Below, one piece after another: positions 42,413-61,194 of a stretch of 64,000 nt of DNA. The notes below the pieces were generated by a model that saw nothing but the letters and a program-made list of their open reading frames with translations, was not told the origin of the DNA and searched no databases. Origin of the DNA: Streptomyces rugosispiralis (GTDB lineage: Bacteria; Actinomycetota; Actinomycetes; Streptomycetales; Streptomycetaceae). The stretch spans positions 1 through 64,000 of the forward strand of contig NZ_JANIAA010000022.1 of the NCBI RefSeq assembly GCF_024505145.1, in the 5' to 3' direction. The stretch's first letter is position 1. Every line of letters starts with the position of its first letter. Position numbers and translations under genes: made by a program.

Positions 42413-42628
42413 AGTCCTTCTCATAAATCTCCGCACGGAGATCCCTGGTGAAGGGGGTTGCTGGGGGAGAAAGTCACCCACCGGGCGCCTGGCTGGGGCC
42501 CCGCTGACGCTTCCCGGAAGATTCCCGTACTTCCGCCCCTGATCAGGGGCGACGAGTACTGTGGGACTCGCTTCCGGTCCTCCCGGCGGGAGGCGCGCAG
42601 CATCGGCACTCAACCGAGCAACCCGGAC

Positions 42629-42659
42629 AGTCTGCCACACGGGCCGTACCGGATGCCAA
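42629..42659 (-). promoter_or_regulatory. Possible S10 operon promoter
   Basis: On the minus strand TTGGCA (42654-42659) and CAGACT (42629-42634) are 19 nt apart, about 315 bp upstream of rpsJ. The spacing is long, but both boxes are good matches. The rest of 42315-42859 is a non-coding leader and divergent region with no gene seen. Confidence 0.4.
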
Positions 42660-42859
42660 TCAGGAAGCGGGGAAGCGTACCCCTGGCGAGGGGTTCTTCA
42701 AACTCTGCGCGCACCGGAGGCCGGGGCACAGCCTCACCTGCGACCGTGGTCACCCAATGTGACCCCGCGCACAACAGGGCACACGCCCCAACCGGTCACC
42801 CTCCCCACACGTCTCTCTCCAGGGGAACACACGACACACTCGCACTCCGGGGCACCGAC

Positions 42860-43744
42860 ATGCTCACGCGGCATGCGCACGCGGCCGATTCACCCGCCCC
42901 GCCGACACCCCCTGGAAGCGCCTCCCCCATGACCTCCACCGCGCAGGCCCCCGGCCCGTCCACCTCACCACCGAGACGACGGGGGCGCACCACCCGGAGC
43001 GCCCGCCCCCGGAACGCGGCGGTGGCACTGACCGCCGGTGCGGTCCTGATCGCCGGGGTCCTGTTCGCGTTACGCGACAACGGCGGCGACGGCGGCAAGG
43101 GCGCGGCCCGCGCCACGGCCCCGGCAGCCGCGCCGCCCGACGCCATCTCGGCCACCTCCAGACCTCGCCCGGACTCCCCCGCCACCGCGACCGGCGAGTT
43201 CATCACCGCGAGGTCCTCCGGCGCGGTGATCGGCGAGGGAAGCGATCCGCGGCGGTTCAAGGTCATGGTGGAGAAGGGCACCGGCGTCAACGCGAAACGG
43301 GCCGCGGCCGAGATCTCGGCGATCCTCGCCGACAAGCGCGGCTGGACCAACGACGGCGAGCACTCCTTCCAGCTGGTCGCCGACGGCCCCTCCGACTTCG
43401 AGGTGAAGATCGCCACCCCGGACACGGTCGACGAGATCTGCGGCGCGGTCGGCCTGGACACGCATGGCGAGGTCAACTGCGACGCCGGCACCCAGATCAT
43501 GGTCAACCTCGAACGCTGGAACACCGGCTCACCGGAGTTCTCCGGCCCCATCGGCGGCTACCGGGCGCTGATCATCAACCACGAGGTCGGCCACCGCATC
43601 GGCCACGGCCACGAGACCTGCCCCGGGAAGGGCAAACGGGCGCCGGTGATGATGCAGCAGATATACGGGCTCAAGGGCTGTGTCGCGAACGAGTGGCCCT
43701 ACAGCGCGAAAGGCAGGTACATCGCGGGCCCGGCGGTGCCGTGA
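42860..43744 (+). CDS. DUF3152-type membrane-anchored zinc metalloprotease-like protein
   Basis: This 294-aa protein has a Pro/Arg-rich N-terminus, one membrane helix at about residues 55-73 (AAVALTAGAVLIAGVLFALR) and an extracellular DUF3152 domain. The motif NHEVGHRIGHGHETC gives His-Glu-x2-His-x3-His-x-His, the arrangement of metzincin-like zinc proteases, with a later MMQQ that could be a Met-turn. Two further cysteines (EICGAVG, VNCDAG) and the C-terminal GLKGCVANEWP probably form disulfides. DUF3152 substrates are unknown to me. The start is uncertain: ATG 42860 or ATG 42929, both keeping the membrane helix. It is divergent from rpsJ. Confidence 0.82.
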   Translation: MLTRHAHAADSPAPPTPPGSASPMTSTAQAPGPSTSPPRRRGRTTRSARPRNAAVALTAGAVLIAGVLFALRDNGGDGGKGAARATAPAAAPPDAISATSRPRPDSPATATGEFITARSSGAVIGEGSDPRRFKVMVEKGTGVNAKRAAAEISAILADKRGWTNDGEHSFQLVADGPSDFEVKIATPDTVDEICGAVGLDTHGEVNCDAGTQIMVNLERWNTGSPEFSGPIGGYRALIINHEVGHRIGHGHETCPGKGKRAPVMMQQIYGLKGCVANEWPYSAKGRYIAGPAVP

Positions 43745-43920
43745 CGACAAGCCCGGCTTCCAGGAGCCGACCCGGCTGCCCCCGCCGGCCCCGTGGCGGC
43801 GATGTGTCCGATCTGTGACCGATACCTCCCGGCCACCGGACAACCAGTCAAGATCACCGACCGTCCCTTCACTTGGAGCAGCCGGAGACTACGCGCTGCC
43901 GAAGTGACAGGGTCACCAAA

Positions 43921-46074
43921 TTGAACAGTCGATGGACATCGCGGGGGGCGCGGACCACCCGCAGGCAGACGCTCGCCGCGCTGGCGGCGCTCACCGCCGG
44001 GGGAGCCATGGGGATCGCCGGGGTCACCGGGATCGCCGGATTCGGGGCCGGACGTTCGGGCGGCTCGACGGCAGAGCCCGCGCGGGCCACCGAGCCCGGC
44101 GCGGCGGAGCCGTTCACCTCGACGGTGGGCGACAAGCGGGCGCTGCTGCTGCAGATCATGGCGCACCCCGACGACGATCTGTACTTCATGAACCCGGACG
44201 CCGAGCATGTGCTGCGCTCCGGCGTCCCGGTGGTGTGCGTCTACGTCACGGCCGGTGAGGCCCGGGGGATCAACCATCAGGCGGGGACGCCGATCCCGCC
44301 CGCCGACAAGGCCGCGTACTCCGCCTCCCGCCACCAGGGGCTGCGGCAGGCGTACGCGCAGATGATGGGGCTTAACCAGTTCGCGCCCTGGCAGCGGTCG
44401 GTGCTGCGGCTGCCCGGCGGGGTCACCGCGGAGACCAACACCCTCGCCAACGGCACCCGCAGCGCCCGGCTGATCTTCCTCAACATCGCGATGCTGTCGG
44501 ACGGCGGGGTACGGATCCCCGCGCTGTGGAACACCCCGGGCACCGTGATGCGCACCCTCCTGGCCACCGGCTCCCCCGTGGCGCACCCTAGCTCGTACGG
44601 TCATCAGACGCTGGTCGACGTGCTCGCCGGGATCATGGACCGCTATCGGCCCACGCTGATCCACACGCTGGACCCGGACCCCGACTTCCAGGTGCACGAC
44701 ATGCTGCACCCCAAGGACAACGATCAGCCGGGCTGCTCGGACCACCGCGACCACACCCCGGTCGCGCAGTTCGCCTGGAAGGCGATCGCCCAGTGGGTCG
44801 CCGCGTCCGCGCGGCGCGACAAGCACGCCCCGCGCTTCACCACCACCGCGTTCCGCGGCTACTACAACCAGCGCTGGCCGCACAATCTGCCGCCCGCGCT
44901 GCTCGCCCAGAAGGCGCGGGCGATCAAGTCCTACGGCGGCGCGCCGGACTGGGACTGCGGCAACGCGGCCGGCTGCGGCGACTACAGCCAGGGCGGGGTG
45001 CGCCCGCTGCGGAACCGCAAGGGCTGGATCCGCTCCACCCACTACCGCTACCCCACCTCGCTGCCCGCCCCCACCACCGACACCCAGGGGCGCCTCGTGG
45101 CGTACGGCGTGCTCGGCACCCAGGCCGTGCGGTGGCGCGAGACGGCGCCCGGCAGCGCGCGGTTCGGGGCGCCCCAGGGGCTCGGCGGCGGACCGCTCGC
45201 CCCGGCGCTCGCCGCGGTGCGGGACAGCGCGGGGCGGCAGGTGCTGTTCGCCCTGCGGTTCGCGGCGCTGGCCGGGCAGGGCGCGGGCGATCTGCGCGAG
45301 ATCGTGGTGCTGGAGCAGCGCCGCCCGGACGGCCCGTTCCGCGCCTGGACCGGCCTCGGCACCCCCGAGAGCGACCCCGAGCACGGCCGCCGGGTCGGCT
45401 GCCCGGCGGCGGTGGCCACCCCGGACGGCCGGGTGCACCTCTTCGTACGGACCGCGGACAAGAGCCTGGCCACCCGGATACGGGACGCGAGCGGGCACTG
45501 GGGTCCCTGGCAGCGGCTCGGCGGCGCAGAGATCCAGGACGGGCTGACCGCGCTGCTGGACGCCGAGGAGCGGATCCATGTCCTCGCCCCCGGTCGCGAC
45601 ACCGTCCACCACTGGGCCCAGGAGTGGGCCGGCGGCCCGGTCGCCCTGCGCCCGTCGTCCGGTCTGCCGCGTCCGGGCGGGGATCCGCTGGGCGCCGCCG
45701 TGGCGCCCGACGGCACGCTCGCGCTGGTCTACCGCACCCCGACCGCCACCGTGCCCGCCGTCCACGGCGAAACCTCACTCACGGTGCGGCACTTCGAGGG
45801 CTACGGGGCGATCGCCGCCCACACCGTGGCCGAGCCGTCCGGCCGCCGCGAGACGAAGACGCTGCTGCTGGCCGGCCGCGGCCTGGGCGGGGAGGTCCAG
45901 GTCCAGTACGGCACCGGCCCGGACGCCAAACCGCTGCGCTCCCCCGGCCATCTGACCCCGGTCGGCGCCCCGGCCCTCCTGGCGGACGACGGCCACCAGG
46001 GCGTCTGCGTGGTGGGCCTGTCCCCCGACGCCACCCCCTGGATCTGGCGCCCCCGCCCGACCTCACGGGCGTAG
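43921..46074 (+). CDS. Tat-exported PIG-L family deacetylase with C-terminal beta-propeller-like domain
   Basis: This protein is about 717 aa. A twin-arginine signal RGARTTRRQTLAALAALTAG directs folded export. The PIG-L/LmbE deacetylase fold spans about residues 65-300, with the zinc motif LQIMAHPDDDLYF and a later DHRDHTPVAQFAW supplying the third His. Family members remove acetyl from GlcNAc-containing substrates. The remaining ~350 residues contain repeating RWRETAPGSARFG / IRDASGHWGPWQRLGG / HHWAQEWAGGP units, as in sialidase-like or lectin-type propellers, and may bind carbohydrate. There is no ATG near the signal. TTG at 43921 is chosen, TTG 43873 being the alternative. A GTGACAGGGTCAC palindrome immediately upstream may be regulatory. 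Confidence 0.85.
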   Translation: MNSRWTSRGARTTRRQTLAALAALTAGGAMGIAGVTGIAGFGAGRSGGSTAEPARATEPGAAEPFTSTVGDKRALLLQIMAHPDDDLYFMNPDAEHVLRSGVPVVCVYVTAGEARGINHQAGTPIPPADKAAYSASRHQGLRQAYAQMMGLNQFAPWQRSVLRLPGGVTAETNTLANGTRSARLIFLNIAMLSDGGVRIPALWNTPGTVMRTLLATGSPVAHPSSYGHQTLVDVLAGIMDRYRPTLIHTLDPDPDFQVHDMLHPKDNDQPGCSDHRDHTPVAQFAWKAIAQWVAASARRDKHAPRFTTTAFRGYYNQRWPHNLPPALLAQKARAIKSYGGAPDWDCGNAAGCGDYSQGGVRPLRNRKGWIRSTHYRYPTSLPAPTTDTQGRLVAYGVLGTQAVRWRETAPGSARFGAPQGLGGGPLAPALAAVRDSAGRQVLFALRFAALAGQGAGDLREIVVLEQRRPDGPFRAWTGLGTPESDPEHGRRVGCPAAVATPDGRVHLFVRTADKSLATRIRDASGHWGPWQRLGGAEIQDGLTALLDAEERIHVLAPGRDTVHHWAQEWAGGPVALRPSSGLPRPGGDPLGAAVAPDGTLALVYRTPTATVPAVHGETSLTVRHFEGYGAIAAHTVAEPSGRRETKTLLLAGRGLGGEVQVQYGTGPDAKPLRSPGHLTPVGAPALLADDGHQGVCVVGLSPDATPWIWRPRPTSRA

Positions 46075-46506
46075 GCGGCCGGTCGCCGCCCAGGCGGGGG
46101 CGTGGGCGGGGCCCGGCGCCCGGCCACCGCCCAGGCTCCGCCGCCGCGCCCGGTGGGCGACCCCGAGGGCCGTCCTCGGGGCGCCGTCCTCGGGGCGAGG
46201 GTCCGGGCCGCATCCGGCACGGCCCGCTCGGCGGCATCCCCGGTCCGCGCCCGGTGGGCGCCCGCGGTGGGCGCCCCGGGGCATCACCGGCGCACATCGT
46301 CCGGGCCCCATCCCGGCGCGGCGCCTCGGCGGCATCCCCGGTCCGCGTACGGCCCCGGATCCCTGAGTCGGCCGCCCACCCGACTTCCCGTGCGCCTTCG
46401 CGATGCTCGTGCGGCTACCGCCTCAGCCGTGGGGCATGGCCGGGGCCCCACCCGGCGTCTCGCGTCCGAGTGGGGCCCCGTGGTGTCCGGCGGTCGCCGG
46501 GGATGC
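46075..46506. other. GC-rich convergent intergenic region with short duplications
   Basis: This interval of about 430 bp has no gene. CTCGGCGGCATCCCCGGTCC occurs twice (about 46228 and 46326), and CCGTCCTCGGGGCG is tandemly duplicated near 46175. The composition suggests drifting sequence between convergent genes. The terminator at its right end is listed separately. Confidence 0.55.
46441..46480. terminator. Bidirectional terminator between convergent genes
   Basis: Perfect 11-bp arms CGGGGCCCCAC and its complement enclose an 18-nt loop. It sits between the deacetylase and the acidic-tail protein, which converge here. Confidence 0.75.
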
Positions 46507-47625
46507 TCAGCGGCGGGCCGCGGCGGTGCGGCGGCCGGGTTCCTCCTCCAGCTCCTCTTCGGGCTCCTCGGACTCCTCGGGCTCCTCATACGCCTCGGCG
46601 TCCTCGGGCTCTTCCGGCTCTTCCGGCTCTTCGGCCTCGTCCGGCTCTCCGGCGGCCTCCGGCTCCTCCTCGTACTCCCCGTCGTACTCCTCGGCCTCCT
46701 CGGGCTCCTCGGGCTCCTCGCCTTCGGACTCCTCCTCGTACTCAGCCTCAGCGGCCTCGTCCGGCTCATCGGCGTCTCCCCCGGTCTCCTCACCCTCGCC
46801 GGCCTCGTCGGCCTGCTCGCGCTCTTCCTCCTCCACGGCCGTCTCGTGGTCCTGGACGACCTCGCCGTCCCGGATCTCGCCGCGCCAGCCGTCCGTGGCC
46901 TCGCCGCGCATCATGATGAACTTCCGGTAGAGCTTCAGATCGAGCCGGGCCCGTCGGCCCTGGGCCCGCCAGATGTTGCCGGTCTTCTCGAAGAGACCCT
47001 TGGGGAAGTACTCAAGAACCAGCAGCACCCGGGTGAGGTTGTCGCCGAGCGGGTGAAAGGTGACGACGCCCTTGACGGTGCCCTTCGCGCCCTCCGTGGT
47101 CCAGCTGATCCGCTCGTCGGCCACCTGCTCGGTGACGTTCGCCCGCCAGCTCCGGGTGGACTTGGCGACCTTCACCTTCCAGTTGCTGCTGGTGTCGTCG
47201 GCCTTCTCGACGCTGACGACGCCCTTGGCGAAGGTGCTGAACTCCTGGAACTGGGTCCACTGGTCGTACGCCTCGCGGACCGGCACCCCGACGTCGATGT
47301 CCTCGACGACCGTCACGCTCTTGGACTTGCCGCCCCCGCTCTTGCCCCTGCCGCCCTTGCCGCCCTTGCCGAAGACCCCTTTGACCTTCTCCTTCAGCGA
47401 CTCCTTGAGCGAGTCCTTCAGCTGGGACGTACCGGCCTTCATCAGGGCCTGTCCCGGGGACTTGCCCTCGGAGAGGGACTGCGCGCCCTTGGCGAGGCCC
47501 GAGCCGAGGCCGGAGATCGCATGGGTCGCCCGTGCCTGGACATAGTCGCGCAGCTCGTCCTTCAGACGGTCGGTGGCCGGATCCTTGACGATGTCGTCCT
47601 TGAGCTTGCCGAGCGTGTCAGCCAT
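46507..47625 (-). CDS. SRPBCC (cyclase/dehydrase) domain protein with long Glu-rich tail
   Basis: This 372-aa protein has an N-terminal helical part (MADTLGKLKDDIVKDPATDR), a Gly/Lys-rich linker (GKGGKGGRGKSGGGKSK), and an SRPBCC/polyketide-cyclase-like pocket domain at about residues 100-240 (VTVVEDIDVGVPVREAYDQW; TQFQEFSTFAKGV; KGVVTFHPLGDNLTRVLLVL). A polyanionic tail of about 110 residues made almost only of Glu, Pro, Ala, Tyr and Asp follows. SRPBCC domains bind hydrophobic ligands. The ATG at 47625 overlaps the upstream gene by 8 nt, so the two are coupled. The tail's role is unknown; it complements the charge of the upstream product. Confidence 0.82.
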   Translation of the reverse strand: MADTLGKLKDDIVKDPATDRLKDELRDYVQARATHAISGLGSGLAKGAQSLSEGKSPGQALMKAGTSQLKDSLKESLKEKVKGVFGKGGKGGRGKSGGGKSKSVTVVEDIDVGVPVREAYDQWTQFQEFSTFAKGVVSVEKADDTSSNWKVKVAKSTRSWRANVTEQVADERISWTTEGAKGTVKGVVTFHPLGDNLTRVLLVLEYFPKGLFEKTGNIWRAQGRRARLDLKLYRKFIMMRGEATDGWRGEIRDGEVVQDHETAVEEEEREQADEAGEGEETGGDADEPDEAAEAEYEEESEGEEPEEPEEAEEYDGEYEEEPEAAGEPDEAEEPEEPEEPEDAEAYEEPEESEEPEEELEEEPGRRTAAARR

Positions 47626-48214
47626 TGCGGCCCCCCGCGGTCCTGGCGGTCTTCTTCGCCGCGGCCTTCTTCGCCGTGGTCTTCTTGGCCGCGGCCTTCT
47701 TCGCCGTACCGGAACCGGACGCCGCGGTCTTCTTCGCCGGGCGGGCCGGAGCCTTGGCAGCCGCCTTGCGCGGCGGCCTCGGCGGCTTCGGTTTCCGCTT
47801 CGGCTCGGGTTCCGCCTCGCCCTCCGGCCGCCCCTCGGCGGGCTCCTCGCCCTCGCCCCGGTCCCGCTCGTCCTCGGCGTCGGCCTCCTCGCGCTCGCCA
47901 TCGCCTTCGTCCCCGCCTTCGCCGCGCAGCAGCGCCGTGCGCTCGTGCAGCGAGTCGGCGAGGCCGGTCACCCGGTCGGAGACGGCCTTGGTCGCGGCCT
48001 GCCGGGTGGCGTCGGCGAGCTCCTTGCGCACCTCCGAGTTGAGGCCGCTCAGCAGCGGCGCCTCGGCGAGGGACTTCTTCAGCTGCTGCGGATCCAGCGA
48101 GATCTTCTTACCGGCCAGCAACATGCCCAGCCCGACGGCGAGCTTCGCCTTCTTCGTACGCCCGAGGAGATAGCCCCCCACGACCGCGACCGCGATCTTG
48201 CCATTTGTCATCAT
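47618..48214 (-). CDS. Protein with histone H1-like Lys/Ala/Pro-rich tail
   Basis: This 198-aa protein has a hydrophobic N-terminus (MMTNGKIAVAVVGGYLLGRT, then KKAKLAVGLGMLLAG), perhaps one membrane-associated helix. A helical segment (LSGLNSEVRKELADATRQAA) and an acidic stretch follow. The C-terminal ~60 residues are strongly basic (PKRKPKPPRPPRKAAAKAPA; KKAAAKKTTAKKAAAKKTAR). Such tails in bacterial H1-like proteins bind DNA or acidic partners. Two ATG codons begin the frame. It is directly upstream of, and overlaps, the SRPBCC acidic-tail gene. Its function is not established. Confidence 0.8.
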   Translation of the reverse strand: MMTNGKIAVAVVGGYLLGRTKKAKLAVGLGMLLAGKKISLDPQQLKKSLAEAPLLSGLNSEVRKELADATRQAATKAVSDRVTGLADSLHERTALLRGEGGDEGDGEREEADAEDERDRGEGEEPAEGRPEGEAEPEPKRKPKPPRPPRKAAAKAPARPAKKTAASGSGTAKKAAAKKTTAKKAAAKKTARTAGGRNG

Positions 48215-48272
48215 CTGTTCGCTCCCGAAGTCGAACGCGGCTTCGATGTGGACGGCCGGGTACCCACATACG

Positions 48273-48309
48273 AAAGAGCCCCACCCGCCAAAGGCGAATG
48301 GGGCTCTTT
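48273..48309 (-). terminator. Terminator of tuf
   Basis: Perfect 11-bp arms AAAGAGCCCCA and its complement, with an inner CGCC/GGCG stem, lie 18 nt after the tuf stop. The minus-strand RNA ends CUCUUU, giving a short U-tract. Confidence 0.85.
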
Positions 48310-48327
48310 GCTCCGGGGAGCGTCAGG

Positions 48328-49521
<1,194 letters not shown>

Positions 49522-49712
49522 TGGGGTCCTCCTGTGGAGTGGTTCTGTACGCATCCACACTTTGCGGATGGGTTCAGGTGGTCTTACCGAACCGGCCAGG
49601 ACCCCGAGGGGGATGCCCTTCGCCGTATTCGTATGGGGGCCGGCGGCCGGGGCCCGTCATGGAACGCGGTGAACGCGCTCCACGACGGAATGCCCCGATG
49701 CCTTGTGCTTCC

Positions 49713-49740
49713 AGCCTAAACGGTGAGAAATGCGGATGAA
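49713..49740 (-). promoter_or_regulatory. Candidate internal tuf promoter
   Basis: In the 225-nt fusA-tuf gap a -10 box TAGGCT (49713-49718) lies 16 nt from TTCATC (49735-49740), about 192 bp upstream of the GTG. The -35 match is weak. Tuf having its own promoter is known in Streptomyces. Confidence 0.4.
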
Positions 49741-49746
49741 CCCGCC

Positions 49747-51867
<2,121 letters not shown>

Positions 51868-51905
51868 ATGGCTCAGTCTTCTCTCGGTTCTCGATGGGGT
51901 AGCGA

Positions 51906-52376
51906 CTACCAGCGGTAGTGCGCGAAGGCCTTGTTGGACTCGGCCATCTTGTGGGTGTCCTCACGACGCTTGACGGAGGCGCCCAGACCATTGCTGGCGT
52001 CCAGCAGCTCGTTCATCAGGCGCTCGGTCATGGTCTTCTCACGGCGGGCGCGGGAGTAGCCCACCAGCCAGCGCAGCGCGAGGGTGGAGGAGCGGCCGGG
52101 ACGGACCTCGACCGGCACCTGGTAGGTGGCGCCACCGACACGGCGGGAGCGGACCTCGAGGGTCGGCTTCACGTTCTCCAGCGCACGCTTGAGGGTGATG
52201 ACCGGGTCGTTGCCGGACTTCTCGCGCAGGCCCTCCATGGCGCCGTAGACAATGCGCTCGGCAGTGGAGCGCTTGCCGTTCAGCAGGACCTTGTTGATGA
52301 GGGACGTCACCAGAGGAGAGTTGTAGACCGGGTCGATGATGACCGGGCGCTTCGGGGCGGGACCCTTACGAGGCAT
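51906..52376 (-). CDS. rpsG: 30S ribosomal protein S7
   Basis: This 156-aa head assembly protein (MPRKGPAPKRPVIIDPVYNS; RREDTHKMAESNKAFAHYRW) starts 2 nt after the rpsL stop, so the two are coupled. Confidence 0.98.
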   Translation of the reverse strand: MPRKGPAPKRPVIIDPVYNSPLVTSLINKVLLNGKRSTAERIVYGAMEGLREKSGNDPVITLKRALENVKPTLEVRSRRVGGATYQVPVEVRPGRSSTLALRWLVGYSRARREKTMTERLMNELLDASNGLGASVKRREDTHKMAESNKAFAHYRW

Positions 52377-52378
52377 TC

Positions 52379-52750
52379 TTACTTCTCCTTCTTGGCGCCG
52401 TAGCGGCTGCGAGCCTGCTTGCGGTTCTTGACGCCCTGCGTGTCGAGGGAGCCGCGGATGATCTTGTAACGAACACCCGGCAGGTCCTTCACACGACCGC
52501 CACGCACGAGCACGATGGAGTGCTCCTGCAGGTTGTGCCCCTCACCCGGGACGTAGGCGGTGACCTCGATCCCACTGCTCAGCCGGACACGCGCGACCTT
52601 GCGGAGCGCCGAGTTCGGCTTCTTCGGCGTCGTGGTGAACACGCGGGTGCATGTACCACGGCGCTGCGGCGACCCCGCGAGGGCGGGGGTCTTGTTCTTC
52701 TCGACCTTGTCCTGGCGGCCCTTGCGGACCAGCTGCTGGATCGTAGGCAC
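52379..52750 (-). CDS. rpsL: 30S ribosomal protein S12
   Basis: This 123-aa decoding-centre protein is the classic streptomycin-resistance locus. Both lysines altered in resistant strains (in TTTPKKPNSALRK and GGRVKDLPGVRYK) are the sensitive form. It is the first gene of the str operon, with a promoter and shared leader element upstream. Confidence 0.99.
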   Translation of the reverse strand: MPTIQQLVRKGRQDKVEKNKTPALAGSPQRRGTCTRVFTTTPKKPNSALRKVARVRLSSGIEVTAYVPGEGHNLQEHSIVLVRGGRVKDLPGVRYKIIRGSLDTQGVKNRKQARSRYGAKKEK

Positions 52751-52801
52751 CGTTTCTCCGGTTTCTGTGTGCCAGTCTCGGTAAAGCTAACCTGGAGTTT
52801 C

Positions 52802-52828
52802 TCCGACCCACGCGGTCGGGTGTGTCGC
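52802..52828 (-). promoter_or_regulatory. r-protein leader element, rpsL copy
   Basis: This stretch differs by one base in 27 from the rpsJ leader element. The RNA stem CCGACC/GGTCGG with loop GCGTG lies 52 nt upstream of the rpsL start and about 120 nt after the predicted transcription start. Confidence 0.6.
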
Positions 52829-52945
52829 GCACCGCAGCCCTCTGCGAAAGTCAGAGAGTGCAGATTGTTGGTGTCGACACCTCGGGCCCCCGAGCGGTCT
52901 GAAAGCGCGCACAGGAGCCCAGGGACACCCCAGGCACAAGGTCAG

Positions 52946-52974
52946 AGCGTACCTATAGCATCGGCTCCGGTCAA
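52946..52974 (-). promoter_or_regulatory. Promoter of the str operon (rpsL)
   Basis: On the minus strand TTGACC (52969-52974) and TACGCT (52946-52951) are exactly 17 nt apart, about 196 bp upstream of rpsL. This is the best principal-sigma promoter match in the window and implies a leader of about 190 nt. Confidence 0.75.
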
Positions 52975-53019
52975 AACAAATGCACACGCGCTGGACACAC
53001 CAACCCGGAGCATAGCCGC

Positions 53020-53053
53020 AGGGCGGCCACCCCCGCCATGGGGTGACCGCCCT
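53020..53053 (-). terminator. Terminator of rpoB-rpoC
   Basis: The 14-nt arms AGGGCGGCCACCCC and GGGGTGACCGCCCT (one mismatch) with a 6-nt loop lie 28 nt after the rpoC stop. The rest of the 330-bp rpoC-rpsL gap is the str promoter and leader. Confidence 0.85.
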
Positions 53054-53080
53054 GTGAACGTCGACCAGCCGTTCGCGGAC

Positions 53081-57004
<3,924 letters not shown>

Positions 57005-57063
57005 TTGTCGTCAATCCCTCTTTCAGGGTCGTGTCTTCGGGTCTGACTGGGGGTCCGGGGAGA

Positions 57064-57095
57064 GGCCGGGGCGCCCTGTGGCGAGTGCCCCGGCC
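57064..57095 (-). terminator. Hairpin in the rpoB-rpoC gap
   Basis: Perfect 9-bp arms GGCCGGGGC and its complement enclose a 14-nt loop, 8 nt after the rpoB stop. It is likely an mRNA stability or processing stem, since rpoC depends on read-through. Confidence 0.6.
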
Positions 57096-57102
57096 AGACC
57101 CG

Positions 57103-60585
<3,483 letters not shown>

Positions 60586-60949
60586 GAGGGGGTCCTTCCG
60601 AGGGCTCGGACTCACTACGCGCGTACCGGTCCCACCGAGAGCCCATGGATGAAATCCCAGGTCAGAGGGTTTTCATCGGTAGTGCTCGAAGGTAGGTATG
60701 CCCCTGGTGACGGGCAGGGAGCAGCTAACAGGCAGCGCAAAGGGTCAGTGTAGCCACTTGGCACACTGATGTCCAGCGCCGAGTTTCTGAGACCGGCAGT
60801 GCCAATCTCTCCCTCCGGTGAGGGGCGCGCCCCTCGTTGTCTTCTCACGCCCTGTCGGCAGCCCGCGCTGTCGATGCGCATATCGATACTGCCCGCTTCG
60901 CCGACGATCCATGCCTCGGACTTTCGGATCGGTGTGACGTCGCGTCCTG

Positions 60950-60978
60950 AGAATTGCGCGCTGCGTGCCGTTCGTCAA
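60950..60978 (-). promoter_or_regulatory. Candidate rpoB promoter
   Basis: TTGACG (60973-60978) and AATTCT (60950-60955) are 17 nt apart on the minus strand, about 365 bp upstream of rpoB. The rest of the 609-bp rplL-rpoB gap shows no gene, and most of it would be a long leader. Confidence 0.5.
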
Positions 60979-61084
60979 GGCCCCCCACTCCGGCGAGATC
61001 GTCACAGGGCGTGGCGACGGGCAACGAAGATCACCCTACCTCCACAAGCCCATAAGGCAATGTAACCGTCACGGGAACGCCGAA

Positions 61085-61113
61085 GGGCGACCACCCGAAC
61101 GGGTGATCGCCCC
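61085..61113 (-). terminator. Attenuator between rplL and rpoB
   Basis: The 13-nt arms GGGCGACCACCCG and CGGGTGATCGCCC (one mismatch) with a 2-nt loop lie about 80 nt after rplL. Partial termination here is a known way to keep RNA polymerase below ribosomal protein levels. Confidence 0.75.
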
Positions 61114-61194
61114 TGGCGTGGAACCGGGCCGCACCGCCGGACGTCCTACGGGCGTGTGGCGGCGCGCCGCGAGGTCATCCGACCTCGCGAGGGG

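Noticed and set aside
46102..48042. A 646-residue plus-strand open frame rich in Leu and Gly
   Set aside because: It is antisense to the acidic-tail gene; its Leu/Gly/Pro runs are the complement of the Glu-rich codons.
52379..52750. A streptomycin-resistance change in rpsL
   Set aside because: Both diagnostic lysines are present in their sensitive form.
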